Part shown: in pieces, positions 23,096 through 35,193 of the stretch | Layout of the letters: every line of letters starts with the position of its first letter | Position numbering within the stretch: the first letter of the stretch is position 1 | From: Phoenix dactylifera | Lineage: Eukaryota > Streptophyta > Magnoliopsida > Arecales > Arecaceae | Direction of reading: 5' to 3' | Assembly (NCBI RefSeq): GCF_009389715.1 | Contig: NC_052407.1 | Span: 868,001-932,000 of the forward strand | Length of the DNA stretch: 64,000 nt | Notes under the pieces: generated by a model | What the model was told of the DNA's origin: nothing | The model's input: the letters and a program-made list of their open reading frames with translations, nothing else | Database searches by the model: none | Position numbers and translations under genes: made by a program

Positions 23096-23104
23096 AAATG
23101 AAAC

Positions 23105-23628
23105 GCCCCAAAGAGGAGAGACGCGCCACGTGTTGATGGATCTGCAATCATTGGTTCAAGTCATGGGGGTGGCGTTTCGGTCCACCGCCTTTTCCCCACC
23201 TGTTCCCGTTTTCTTTTTTTTTATATGACTGTGGACCGGAGAAGTCTATTTCGAAGAAATTTAGCTGGACCAGTCCAACCAAAAATACACACCTGTACAC
23301 AGGTCAAAAGCCATACAAGGTGGCCCTTTGTGGTTGGACTGGTCTACCACTGGGCTGGTGGTCCGGGTCCAACCAGTAATTTCGCCGGGGAAAAGGGCTC
23401 TCGTGCGCACGTTTTTTGTGGCTCCCAGGTCCTTCACGGGAGTGCTGGGAAGAAACGGCCTAACCCTAGTGAGAGTTAAAACCTTCGTTCCTCATCCTCA
23501 ACTATCCACCGAAAGTTTCCCAAAATATTTAAAGCTGGATATAGAATTAGATTCCAATAATGGCAAACGTAGTTTACATACGGTAGAACATTTTTATTAG
23601 GGATGCAGCAGATATGTCCAAAAAATAT

Positions 23629-23659
<31 letters not shown>

Positions 23660-26600
23660 GTGCAAAATAGCCAGCTCATTAGTACATTGAGTTTTAGGAT
23701 GCATTTGGATATCTTTACATACTTTTTCTATTTACATTTTGACATCCTTATCACATAGTTAGCGTTGCAGTGTCCGCCAGTCCACATAAGTTATGGGCTA
23801 GATTTGCTTTGATACCATTTATAACAATCTAAAACGTCATTAAAAAAGATTAGCCGAAATGTATTATTTGAATTTTTTGATTCTGTATAATTACCTAAGA
23901 TCTACCCAATGAATAACCAATATAAAACTAAATACATACCTTTCACAGATCTTTACAAAATTACTAAAGTCTTAGAAGTATTTTTATGATAGATTTAAGT
24001 CCCAACAAAAAAAAAAAAGTTGATGGGGACATAATTAATAAATACTACATTGATAGTACAACGCTATACGTCTAACGTTCTCATTCAGGGCAAACAAACA
24101 TAAAATTTATTTTACTACAACCATAAACCCATTGAACTAACTATTAAAAAATGTAGCTGCGGATGTAAGATCTGCAACCACATGCAACCCCCAACCACGT
24201 CCTCGCATCCCTTTCTTGATCCCCCGCTACTTGTGAATTGCAATATTACTCCAACTTTTCAGCTGGACAAGCAAAATAGGTTTGATTAATAGATGCATGG
24301 ATGGTAGTTCCTTAATTTGTTCATCTAGCTGAACTTTCTGCTGCTTAGGTCAGGCTTCTGGCTGCAATTTACTTACTTTATGCTAATAAAATTAGAGTCC
24401 AAGGTGATTTGCTTGCAGTCATTTCATGACTTCAAGGAGGAGGGACTTCGGATCGTCCTTATTTGTGGGAAATTTGGAGCTTCTCTACTTCCAAGTCTTC
24501 GTTCCAGGCTTCATTCAAGTCTGATTCGCACATTTTACGGGGAGGGAACCGATCAGCTGGCTGAAGGCAGCTTTGCTGCTTCCGTAATTTGGTTGAACCG
24601 TTGCACTTATTTCTTTTTTTTTTTTTAGCTTTAGTTGCACTTATTTCTTTTGGATGAGCAAACGACCACATGAAATAATGACACGGCAGCCGTCCTGGCT
24701 TTAGACTTTAGAGGACTACGGTGACCCAACAGTGCCCTCACTCGGTGGGCAGATGTGCAGATATTTAACTGCCGAGCGATGGAACATTCACAAAAAAAGA
24801 AATAATTTTATTAAAATATTTTTTTAAAAAAATTGATCATGCTTAAATATATAATATCTGAAAAAGTAGTTTTTTATGTTTGGTTGACGATTAAAAAAAA
24901 AAAAAAAGGCACATTGGATGATGACTTATGTTTGTTTATGCATCTATTTTTTTAAAAAAAGCTGTATAAAATATTAGTTATGTTCTTAATAAAGAGAAAA
25001 ACCCTACTGCATTCTAAAAGCTTAAACAGTATTTTCGAAGAAAAAAAAATATCTCAATTCTCGATCAGTAGAAAAGTTCAATTAAATATCAGATATTTTT
25101 CTGTTTTTCTGTTTGATCATACTTTTTTCGCTCCTGTTCTAGCAAACCAATTAAATGTGTCGTGATTGCTGGTCGAGATGCCTAAAAGGAAGTCTAGAAG
25201 TGCCGATAAAAGAACCCAAGCCACGTCCATGCCGACCAAGTTATATATCTTGAACTGCTTTCCACCTTCCTAAAGGCACAAAGTCCCTTTTGATTATCTG
25301 GGTGCTTCTGGTTCTTGTTATTGATCCACGTTACAATATAGCTTCAGGACTTTCCTCCTTTTGTTTTTTTTTTTTTGGTATAATAGCTTGAGGACTTGCG
25401 GTGCCCGAAAGCCATCTTGATTTGACATCAATCCATGAGCGAGGCAAGTCCAATCTTGGGGCTTTTCACCTGCATTGCTCTGTCACATTTGCTCTAGAAA
25501 AGACGTTCGGGCTTTATTGGGTGCATTCATACTCTGAATCTACCCGCTCTAGCAGCAAAAAAAAAAAAAAATTGAAAAAAGGGAGGAAGAAGAAGGAGGA
25601 GGGACGCTGTGGGTACTTACTGGTGGAGGTTGGCCAATTTAGTGACTGAAATAGGTCTTATTAAAAGCAAGTAATTAGAGTCTAATGATGATGGACAACA
25701 GGAAAAATTAAAATCTGGAGCTGAACAGAATCGAGCTTCCGGCCACAGACATCAGAGAGTTTCAATTGATAGTATAAAGATATGGTCTGGTTTTTTAAAG
25801 TTATGTTCTTAGTTTTATTCTTTGAGAGAAAGGGACTGCATCCACTTCATTTTTAGTGATTCCTAAGAGTTGTTCTGGTACACACGCTACCTCTTCTAAT
25901 CAATGCACTATATTGGTGTCCCTCTCAAAGTTTGTTTGGTTTTGAATTAATTAGGCTTAGGGAAAGACAATGATGCTTGCCTATGGGATAATAGTCTAGA
26001 GGGTTAATTGGACTGAGGTTCTTTAAGGTTGAGTCTCCGGAAACTCTGCTGCTACTTGGAATTAAAGCTTGATAGATTAATGTTAATCACATTCTAAGTC
26101 TAATTTTAAGTTGAGTTAGACAAGATTTTTTTTTCTTAGAACTTAATTTGAACAGCTCAGTTCACATATCAGAACCAAATCAAATATGACTACAGTTGGT
26201 TGATAATTGAAATTCCAGGCCTACCCTAAACAAATTTAATGCATGATGTATATATATATTATTACACTACGTTCACATAAGTTGCTAGATCAAGCACTTA
26301 ATTACCAACCTCCTGACCAAGAAAAGGAAGGGATATTTGTTTTCCAAGTTAGATTTCGGGAAAACCTCCAGCAAACTCAAATGGCACTTCATTCTGACCT
26401 CTTCATAGCGGAGAGGATTTGGTGCAAAATGGATTACCTCTTCATTGTTATCAATCCTTTTTACCTGTTTATGATGTCCCTATTTCACCTCCCTTCATGG
26501 CTTTGGGCATTTCCTGACAGACACTGGAAAAATTCTTTTACGGTGTGGTAGAATAAGTTAATTGGCAGATAGTTTGCAAGGATTAAAAACAAAGAAGGTG

Positions 26601-27480
26601 AAGTCGGAATTTTAACCTCCTAGATTACCGCTGCTCACTAAAAGGACATGGAGGTAATTACAAAGTAATAACGGACGACCATAGACAGCTCGAGCAGGCT
26701 CGGCTTGACATCAATTGGGATAACTCGTATCCTTTTAGCATATATACATCCAAAATGATCAAAAAATAACACATTTTTCAAATACATGGTCACGAGCCAT
26801 ATGGACAATTTTCAGACACTCGTTCCCGCTGATTGGTACTCTCCTTGCAGGATCACGGCTCAAGAGGTGCCCAACAAATTAGTGGTCCAATCGAGCTAAA
26901 GAGGAATATGTTTGTCTACAGGAAAAGAGCACAGTGATGGGCACCCGTCTTCACGAGCTCACAACAGTTGAAAAGATTCTGAAGTGAGTTCACCAACAAG
27001 CACAATGCTCCAAGAATATAATGCAACCCCACTTAGTTATTCATGCTACGTGCATGGTGTTATTTTACGGAGACACGTCGGTGATCCGTAAATTTAACGG
27101 ATGCATTTGGATCCTCTCCAGTTCCTGCATCAATCATGCAACAATCGATTACCTTTTCCATACAATGGGCATCATTATGCCGTCCAATGAACCATGACAA
27201 GAAAAATTAATAAGCAGGGCCCATCACGTACATATATCTATCTTCTCCATTTACCTATCATTGTCATTTTGACCAATGGCTGGTTAGTGACTGAACCTGA
27301 CCTCCCTCACGCCAAGAATTTTGTCCATCGGACATTGAATTGCCGGCGACTCAGCCTGAAGTCATTATCGAAGCCAGGACAAGACTAGTGCCCATCATAT
27401 GACAATAAAAGGTGAAGCCCGGTCCATCCGTAGCGTGCGGAGATGGTGGATTGGGGATGGCGACGGGCGAGAGAAGGATG
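23105..27480. other. Intergenic region upstream of transporter copy 1
   Basis: No convincing gene. It contains an inverted repeat (tggaccagtccaacca 23266-23281 against tggttggactggtct 23331-23345), a GA microsatellite at 23632-23659 and several A/T runs. Short open frames here lack family resemblance or exon structure. Confidence 0.6.
23632..23659. repeat. GA microsatellite
   Basis: About 13 uninterrupted GA units. Confidence 0.95.
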
Positions 27481-27505
27481 GCACAAAAATACGGTCAACA
27501 GAGCA

Positions 27506-27508
27506 ATA

Positions 27509-27581
<73 letters not shown>

Positions 27582-27672
27582 GTATATATGTATCTATATA
27601 TATATGTATCTATATATGTATATATATATATATGTATATATATATGTATATATATATATGTATATATATATG

Positions 27673-27725
<53 letters not shown>
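27506..27725. repeat. Long TA/TATG microsatellite (~220 bp)
   Basis: Almost pure TA with interspersed G every 10-14 bp (tgtatatatata variants). It abuts the duplicated segment that begins at about 27726; the other copy of that segment has only a ~20-bp TG-rich run at this place. Confidence 0.95.
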
Positions 27726-27727
<2 letters not shown>

Positions 27728-28733
27728 ATTAAAGTTTTTGAAGAACAGAAACAAAAAAAATATATTTTTATATAAATAAGATTTTTATATTTTATGAAAA
27801 AATTATTTAGGATAAAAATATTTAATTTTTACCAGCTGAAAATTAGGATAAGTTTTTTTCTAAAAATATTCTTAGCTTTTGAAATAGAATGGAGCAAGTT
27901 TTTTTCATTAGTAAGAATATAATATGTATTGGACATAATTTTGTTTAGAAAGATAAATGTTTAACCAAATATAAATTATTATATAATATTTTTTTTATGA
28001 TTTAGTAAATATCTAAAGACTATTTTTTTAGGTATTATATATTTATAAATTATTTTTATAAAAAATATTTGAATAAAAAAAAGTATGGACCAAATGAGTT
28101 TGCATAATAAACGTCTGCGTTTCCAAAAACAGAAAAGAAGCGAGCAATATGAATTCAGACTCGTGATGTGGTTGACCATACACCAAAAGGGAGGAAGATA
28201 CCAAATATAGGTTGCATCAACGGTGATTACCCAAATCTTATCCTTTTGATAGGGACCTGGGAACCACCGGACACGAATGTGGACGGGCACCCGTATTTTT
28301 TGCGGCTAGGCAAATCCTTGACGCCTACCTTTGACGATTGGGTGCTTGTTCACACCCTTGAATAAATTATTTAATTGTTCGTGCCACCAAATTAAAAAAA
28401 AAAAAAAAATTTATTAAGAAAACACTAAGATACTGCCAACCTGGGGATCATAGTCGTTAGGTTGGTTCTTGGTTCTATATCAGCAACAAAATTTACTTTG
28501 GATGGCTTAGAGTTACTTGTCTTATTGGTATGCTTAATCAAGAGAAAGGAGTATTTGATATATGCCTAGGATCTTAGCTGTTACAATTTTTTTACCATAT
28601 ATCTGGGAAATATACTTCTGTTTAAGTATATGGTATGTTTTTGTTTTTTTGTTGCTTTTTTCTTTCTTGGTTGCATGCCAGAAGGTGAATACGTAGGAGT
28701 ATATGTGTAAAAGAAAATTGGGCGAATGTCATC
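27726..28733 (+). repeat. Segmental duplication, copy A (parts 1 and 2)
   Basis: 27726-28100 matches 32052-32418, and 28164-28733 matches 33670-34245. Homology may begin slightly before the microsatellite (ggtcaacaga at 27493 and 32021). The piece 28164-28224 is inverted relative to the other copy. An open frame ending DWVLVHTLE stop at about 28365 is shared with copy B. Confidence 0.88.
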
Positions 28734-28734
28734 A

Positions 28735-29580
28735 GCAAGCCATAGAACCCAAATCACACCCTGACAAACTCTGAGACCGCCCCAACCAAAGCTGCATTCT
28801 CCGTCACCTATTTTCATTCGACGTTCCGGGGCGCCCGATTCGATCGACGAATGCCCCCACCTCAGTGTTCGGCCACGAAAAAAGGGTATCGCCCTCCGAT
28901 CTGCCATCTTCCATTCATCTGGATCTGAAAAAGTCAACCAGAACTCGTCTGATCGAGCTCTCCTCCTCCAACCGTTGTCCTTCCCCATCCCTCAAAGATC
29001 GGATCATTCTCCTCTGCCTCCTGATGATGGTCGACTAGTGGAAAAATCGAGTGTTCCTATTTTCCTCCTTCATCCACTGGACCCAGGACTTATGTCTCCA
29101 GAATACCTCCTGCTGCCTCAAGAGGGGTGATGCGTGGCGAGCTTCTGCCACAGGACACTCATGTCGGCCTCTGGCAGCCCACCTAAATAGTCCTCCCTCC
29201 TCTGGAGCTCTGCAATGGACACCTCCACATCCTCTAACCTCCTGAAGATATCCCCTACTACCTCACGGTTCCACCTTCAAAGTCTGCATTTGATAAGCTC
29301 TAGCCTGCATGAAACCTTCTGCATGGCATCACCCCGCACCAGTATCGCCCAGGCCTCCCGAACAATGTTCCAAGATTAGAGGTACGACAACAACATCTTC
29401 TCAAAGCGGCATGGGGGGTGATGGCTAGAGCAAACGGCTATAGAAATCAAGAGAGGGCAATAATCAGAGGCAATCCGGGCTAGATGACGCACCTGGTAGG
29501 CTGAAAAACGTTGAATCTAGCATGGTGATGCAACAGCCCTATCAATCCTCTCTCAAACCCTGGCAGGGCAAGCACATTCA
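28735..29580 (-). mobile_element. LINE (L1-like) fragment between endonuclease and RT
   Basis: On the minus strand, frame-shifted sequence gives REAWAILVRGDAMQKVSCRL, RWNREVVGDIFRRLEDVE, SIAELQRRED, KEENRNTRFF, then a RSLRDGEG-like and a VDFFRSR-like stretch. That is the linker between endonuclease and reverse transcriptase of plant L1-type elements. Both ends are missing and stops are frequent. It interrupts copy A of the segmental duplication. Confidence 0.75.
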
Positions 29581-29584
29581 CTTT

Positions 29585-29910
29585 TCTCAAAAAAGAAAAA
29601 GCGAAGTTTATTTTTCTCAACAATACCAGAGTTTATACTTTTTGTCTACAACTAATAATATTTTTCTTGCTATTTTTTTCTCATGAATTTTCTAATATGA
29701 TGTATTGAACAACCTAGTGCCTGTGCTTTTCATATTATTGTTTTTTTTTTTTTAGTTATCATCTATGTTGTTACCTCCACAGCCTTCTCGAAATGAAATA
29801 CAACTCGAACACTTTACCTTTCACCAAAGAAAGAAAAACGAGCAGCGTACACAAAATTGAGATAACCTTACTTATCACATAGACGATACTTGTAGTAACA
29901 AATGGCACTA
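29585..29910 (+). repeat. Segmental duplication, copy A (part 3)
   Basis: Matches 34825-35155, for example through caacctagtgcctgtgcttt and ttgttacctccaca. In copy B this stretch ends about 40 bp from the stop codon of transporter copy 2; in copy A no transporter sequence follows. Confidence 0.88.
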
Positions 29911-31100
29911 GCCCCCTTCCTTGTTATCCGTGGAGACTCGAGAGTCTGGCATGCTCGCCGGAACCTGCTGCTTAGTGGTGGTTGATGTCGAGCTTGGCTC
30001 GGTTTGGCTATGCTTCAAGATAGAGCATCCTCTATCTTAATGCCCTTAGGGCTCAAGCCTTTTTCATCTCCAGTCTCTAGCCTCCTTCCGGTTGCTGCCT
30101 GACTTGCCGACATGGTGGACAGTCTCTTTGCACGGCTAGGAAACCAACCAAGCCCACTCACATCCTGACGTCTTGTCTTCATGGTTTGAGATTGAGTGCC
30201 TTATCTTCCTAACCAGTCTCTCACTAGGTTACATCCCCTTCCTACTCAACTTGCTGTTTTGCTGGCCATGCCTCATTGCTCCGTTGGCATCCCCTTCTCC
30301 GGTCTCCCTAATGCCATCTCCACCATTCAATTTTTTGCACAACGACTCACCTGCTATTTGATCTTCATCTAGCCTCAATGGCTCAAGTTATCAACTGCCT
30401 TTGCTATGTATTCCTACATAGATTAGAAACTTAGCCCTGATCTTTTTGTCAACCACTTAGATTGGATCAAATTTGGTACACTGTGGATTGCTAGCTGACT
30501 AAACTCAAACTGAGATTCTATCTCCTCTCTCTCTTTCTCTCTCTAGATAGGCTCAAGGATCTTAGTGTAAGCCTTGCTTTTCTTGTTTCTCAGATCTAAG
30601 TTGACCCAAAAGCCCTAAACTGCCTCGATACTCGAGCAGTAGACCGGCCCATTACTTCAGCCCCAACTAGATTTTTTGAAATTTGGCCACTATTGATCTT
30701 CACTTGACCAATTGATTCTCTTTACTCGGACTGACCTGGGCAGTTAGGCACTGTCACCTGACCGAACTGATTTGGGGGCATGAAGTCATTCTCTAATAGT
30801 GTTTAATTTTAATTTCGCTCAACTTCTGGAATGATGATGAAATTAATAATATTAAAATAGGTACACCTGATCAGTCTAACTGAAGTGAAATTTTTTAAGC
30901 GAAAAGATGTAAATAACCTAATGCTTCAAAGTGTATTTTCTAAATTTTTGATAAAATAATAATTAGTTAAATTTGATTATAATATCTATTTTATACTTAA
31001 TTAAATAGGTCAGGCATGTTAATATTATGATAGAAAATATTTTTAAAATATATAATGTGCTATATTACGAAGTTTAAAAAATATGACTGGACAGATTATG
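29911..31100. other. Intergenic, nothing recognised
   Basis: No coding exon or known repeat identified. A short CT-rich run lies at about 30520-30545. Confidence 0.5.
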
Positions 31101-31817
31101 AAAAATTTATTTTATATGCATATATTCTCAGCACGGCTATAACCTGGCCCTACCAGTGAGATTATTTATGGACTTTGTCGATTTATAATATGAGAAACTG
31201 GTTTCGACACCGTACTGCCGGTGATTAGAATAGTAGTATTTAGACATCGTACTACTGAATTAATAATAGTGGTATTTGACATTTATGCATTTTGACCCAT
31301 GCCACTCAATTACGTAGCCATAGCCTGATGTTGGATTTCTAATATCAATTTATGAAAATAATAATAAATTTCAAAAAAGAAATATGCATTATTCGAGAAA
31401 TGATTTATTTTTCGATCAATATTTTGTGCTTTAACTAATTATTTAGCATGCTTTGACTTCACTTTGGGATACTATGTTACTTGTTGGACTAGTGTAGCTC
31501 ATTATTATGTTTTTTCTATTTTTTAAATCTATATGTATGATTGCTCGGGACTTGAGGGTGCTCTAATTCTGAAGATACTTTCAATTATTGGCATCTTAGT
31601 GAGACTGGTTAGAATATTTTATTTGATTTATATTAATAGTTAATATATGTTGATTTATGTCACTTTGGAACTAATGTAAGAATTATTTGAATAAATTATT
31701 AATTAAATAAATTTTTAGAAACTATTATTGCTTTGATATGATCTATAGTCTCACATGCTTGTATAGTCCACCATACAGGTATGCGGCGTTTATTACGTTT
31801 TGGGTTCAGAGCGTGAC
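31100..31817 (+). repeat. Probable LTR remnant of a gypsy-type element
   Basis: The end gggttcagagcgtgaca at 31801-31817 closely resembles the terminus of the gypsy LTR at 7354, and an upstream stretch (gactagtgtagctcattatt) has the look of a related LTR. No PBS or coding region follows, so it is a solo LTR or fragment of another family. The left end is not resolved. Confidence 0.5.
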
Positions 31818-31975
31818 AATGCTAAACCAAACATAAACTACTACGTAATATATCAGTTTTTCCATGACCGACCAAACATCCAAAAACCACCTTCTCAAGT
31901 ATCATATATCCACATATCAACTTTTTTTTAAAAAAAATATTTCAATGAAAAAAAAAATTCATGGACCAAATGAGT
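31818..31975 (+). repeat. Third partial copy of the duplicated sequence
   Basis: It shares aaccaaacataaactacta, the atatatccac segment and atggaccaaatgag with 32277-32418, so part of the duplicated unit is itself repeated in tandem ahead of copy B. Confidence 0.7.
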
Positions 31976-32032
31976 TCATAGTATTTGACTTAGTATTTGG
32001 CTTCAACCAGCGTCAATATATGGTCAACAGAT

Positions 32033-32418
32033 GCATATGTGTGTGTGAGTGAGATTAAAGTTTTTAAAGAAGAGAAATAAGAAAATATTTTTTTAAAAAA
32101 TAATATTTTTATACTTTATGAAAAAATTTATTTAGGATAAAAAATTTAATTTCCACCAGCTAAAAATTAGAATAATTTCTTTTCTAAAAATATTCTTAAT
32201 TTTTCAAATAGAATGGAGAAAGTCTTTTTCATTATTACGAATATAATATGTATTTGATTTCTAAAAAAGTAGAAGCTCAACTAAATATAAACTATTATAT
32301 AATATATTATTTTTTTATGACTGGCCAAATATTCAAAAACTACTTTCTCAATCATCATATATCTACGAATTATTTTTTTAAAAAATATTCTAATAAAAAA
32401 ATTTATGGACCAAATGAG
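32033..32418 (+). repeat. Segmental duplication, copy B (part 1)
   Basis: Matches 27726-28100; both contain gattaaagtttttgaag-like starts and aataggatggagcaag/aatagaatggagaaag-like segments. It starts with a short TG run where copy A has the 220-bp microsatellite, and ends where the CACTA-like insertion begins. Confidence 0.85.
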
Positions 32419-33640
32419 CACTACAACAAAATAGACTTTTTTCGACTCTTTTCCGCCGATGCTATAAAAAAGCATCGGCAAATTTCGAAGTAGTGCTGAA
32501 ATTGGTAGACACTTTTTTTATAACGTCGGGTGAAATTCAATTAGACGATGCTTTAAAGCACGTCCGAGGGAAAAAAAAAAGGCAATAAAGCCAACCCCCT
32601 CCCTTTTTCCTCCCTGAACCCCCTGCCTTTTTCTCTCTCTCTCTCTCTCGCATGCGGGGAACAAACCCTAACCCTTTCACCCAGCCGCCATCATCCTAGC
32701 CCACCCCATCCCCCCTCCTTCCTCCCCGATCCAACTTGGCTACCTCTCTCCCCCCAAACCCCCCACTGAGCTTTGGATCCTCCTCCTCCTCCGAGCTTTG
32801 AGGACGACCCCGCGCCGTCGAGAAAGGTGTTCTACCCCTCCATGCTGAGGATACAGCGGTGGCGGCGGGCGGGCTATGGTTCGACGAGATTAGCAGCCAT
32901 GGATGCAGGCAAATGGAGGCCAAGTTCGTGAGTTTCAAGGCTCCTGTCCATCTTGTAAGTTTCATCTCCCCCTCACCTCTCCATCCACCTTTGCAGCCCA
33001 TCTCCCTCCAAGAACTCCTCCTCTCACCCTCCCCTCATCGGAGGCACAAGCCGCAGCTCGTGGCAGGGGAGAAATTGGATCAGGCCGTGGCCCATCGCAA
33101 GAAAGGAAAGAGCAGGGCTGCTACTTCCGCTGCATCCTCAAGGAACGTTTGAAGGGCTCGGAGGCGGCTGGAGAAGGAGATTGTGAGAGAGGAGAGGGAG
33201 TTGGGTCCTTCGGAAGACGACGCGGAAGGGCAAGAAAGTGGAAGCAGAGCTGGCCAAAGGTTACCCACAAGGAGAGGCTGAGTTTGTTCTGATTCTTTAA
33301 TTTTTCCTTCTAGTTCTTGAGTTTTGATCATAAGTGGGTATGCATCAAGACATAAAATCTAAAGCTCGCAGATGCATTCATCGATCAAATGATTTATGGG
33401 TTGTTAAACGATAGAAATTTTGTATTCCGCTAATGTAGATATGGATGTCCCTCTTCCCTCTTGCCCTAAATCATGGAAAATAATTTTTTAAAAAAGATTT
33501 AAGGCTAAAGCCGACGCTTATAAGCGTCGGTTTTGAGGCTTTTAGCGACACTTTTAAGCATCGCTAAAAACCGACCTTTTACAATGCTTTTCAAAAGCGC
33601 CAGGAAAAACTTTTTCCACTCAGGTATCGTGGACGCTTCG
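32419..33640 (+). mobile_element. CACTA-like insertion, right end unresolved
   Basis: It opens CACTACAACAAAAT, the classic CACTA-superfamily terminus, followed by subterminal repeats with gcatcgg (32476, 33580 region) and gcgtcgg (33522-33532). The interior 32590-33300 is much GC-richer, with CT runs, open frames on both strands and intron-like tgtaagtttc. No transposase motif is seen, so it is non-autonomous, possibly carrying captured gene sequence. I could not find a matching TTGTAGTG end; homology with copy A resumes by about 33670. The sequence is absent from copy A. Confidence 0.6.
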
Positions 33641-33669
33641 GCATGCTTTGTATAGTGAACGCTTTGCGT

Positions 33670-34245
33670 ACCGTTGATGCAACCTATATTTGGTATCTTC
33701 CTCCCTTTGGCTCTAAAGCTGATAGGTATGGTCAACCACATCTTATCCTTTTGATAGGGCCCTGCGAACCACGGGATACCAAAGTGGACAAGCACCCGTA
33801 TCTTTTGCGGCTAGGCAAATCCTCGACACCTAGCTTTGAAGATTGGGTGCTTGTTCACACCCTTGAATAAATTATTTAATTGTTCGTGCCACCAAATAAA
33901 AAATAAAAAATAAAATTTATTAAGAAAATACTAATATACGGCCAACCCACGTATCATAGCCGTTCAGTTGGTTCTTGGTTCTTCATCAGCAACAAAATTA
34001 ACTTTGGACGGCTTAGAGTTACTTGCCTTATCAGTATGCTGTATGCTTAATCAAGAGAAAGGAGTATTTGATATATGGCTAGGATCTTAGTTGTTACAAT
34101 TTTTTTACCATATATCTGGTAAATATACTTCTGTTAAAGTATACAGTATGCTCTTGTTTTTTTCGTTCCTTTTTTTCTTTCTTGGTTGCGTGCCTGAAGG
34201 TGAATATGTAGGAGTATATGTGTAAAAGAAAATTGGGCGAATGTC
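33670..34245 (+). repeat. Segmental duplication, copy B (part 2)
   Basis: Matches 28164-28733. 33670-33742 is inverted relative to copy A. From ttatccttttgataggg onward the copies run in parallel, including an open frame ending DWVLVHTLE and stop at 33870. Confidence 0.88.
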
Positions 34246-34824
34246 ATGAGCTAGCTGCTATTGTGAGATAGGCTCTGTTTTTTGAAGCAAAACAGTAACT
34301 GAGATCATCATGAACTTAATTACTTGATGAGTATCTTTTAAGTAACAAGGAGGGAATAGCTCATTAGCCCCTATTATAGATGGTGAAACTGGGCACACGG
34401 GCATCAGCAAGTTTAAACAAAGTTTGAACTCCATCCACATGGTGGGAGAGATCATATAAGCAGTGAGGTTGGTAGGTTAAAAACAGTATATTATAAAACA
34501 TTGAGTTTAGATGGGAGGACCTCAATGTAGGTATTCACACAGTATATTTTTCTAAGGAAATACTCGGACCTGCCATGTCCATGAACTGGTTAGGACAAAA
34601 TCTCGCCAACCCCACATCCATTTAGATACGCACACATATTCAAGGAAGGGCCATATATATATATGTGCATATTAAATAGCCTAGACTTCATCATCTATGC
34701 CCATTTAACAATGATTTCTAGCTGTACCTAATTAATAAGAAAGCTTGTTTTCTTAAAAAAAAATAAAGACATGTATTAAAGCAGCACTAATGCTACATAT
34801 ATCACAGATGATAGCAGCGTTCGT

Positions 34825-35155
34825 TTTCTCAAAAAAAAAAAAAGAAAAAAGCTAAGTTCATTTTTCTCATAATAATACCAGAGTTTGTACTTTTTGTCTG
34901 AAACTAGTAATATTTGTCTTGCTATTTTTTTTTCTCGTGAATTTTTAATAGGATGTATTGGACAACCTAGTGCCTGTGCTTTTCATATTATTGTTAATTT
35001 TTCTTCTTTAGTTACCATCTATGTTGTTACCTCCACAACCTTCTTGATAAATGAAATAGGACTCGAACGCTTTACCTTTCACCAAGGAAAGAAAAACGGG
35101 CAGTGTACAAGAAATTATCACATATATAGATGATACTTGTAGTAACAAATGGCAT
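34825..35155 (+). repeat. Segmental duplication, copy B (part 3)
   Basis: Matches 29585-29910 and ends next to the 3' end of transporter copy 2 (stop at 35194), so it includes that gene's likely 3' UTR. 34246-34824 is present only in copy B; in copy A a LINE replaces it. Confidence 0.85.
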
Positions 35156-35193
35156 TAGCATTCGATACATAGCTTACCCATGGATATCTGACT

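Noticed and set aside
27399-27775. Long Tyr/Ile-rich open frames over the TA repeat
   Set aside because: Translations of a microsatellite in all frames; no protein.
29911-30900. A lost fourth transporter beyond duplication copy A
   Set aside because: I looked for NPF motifs after 29910 and found none, so only the flank is supported as duplicated here.
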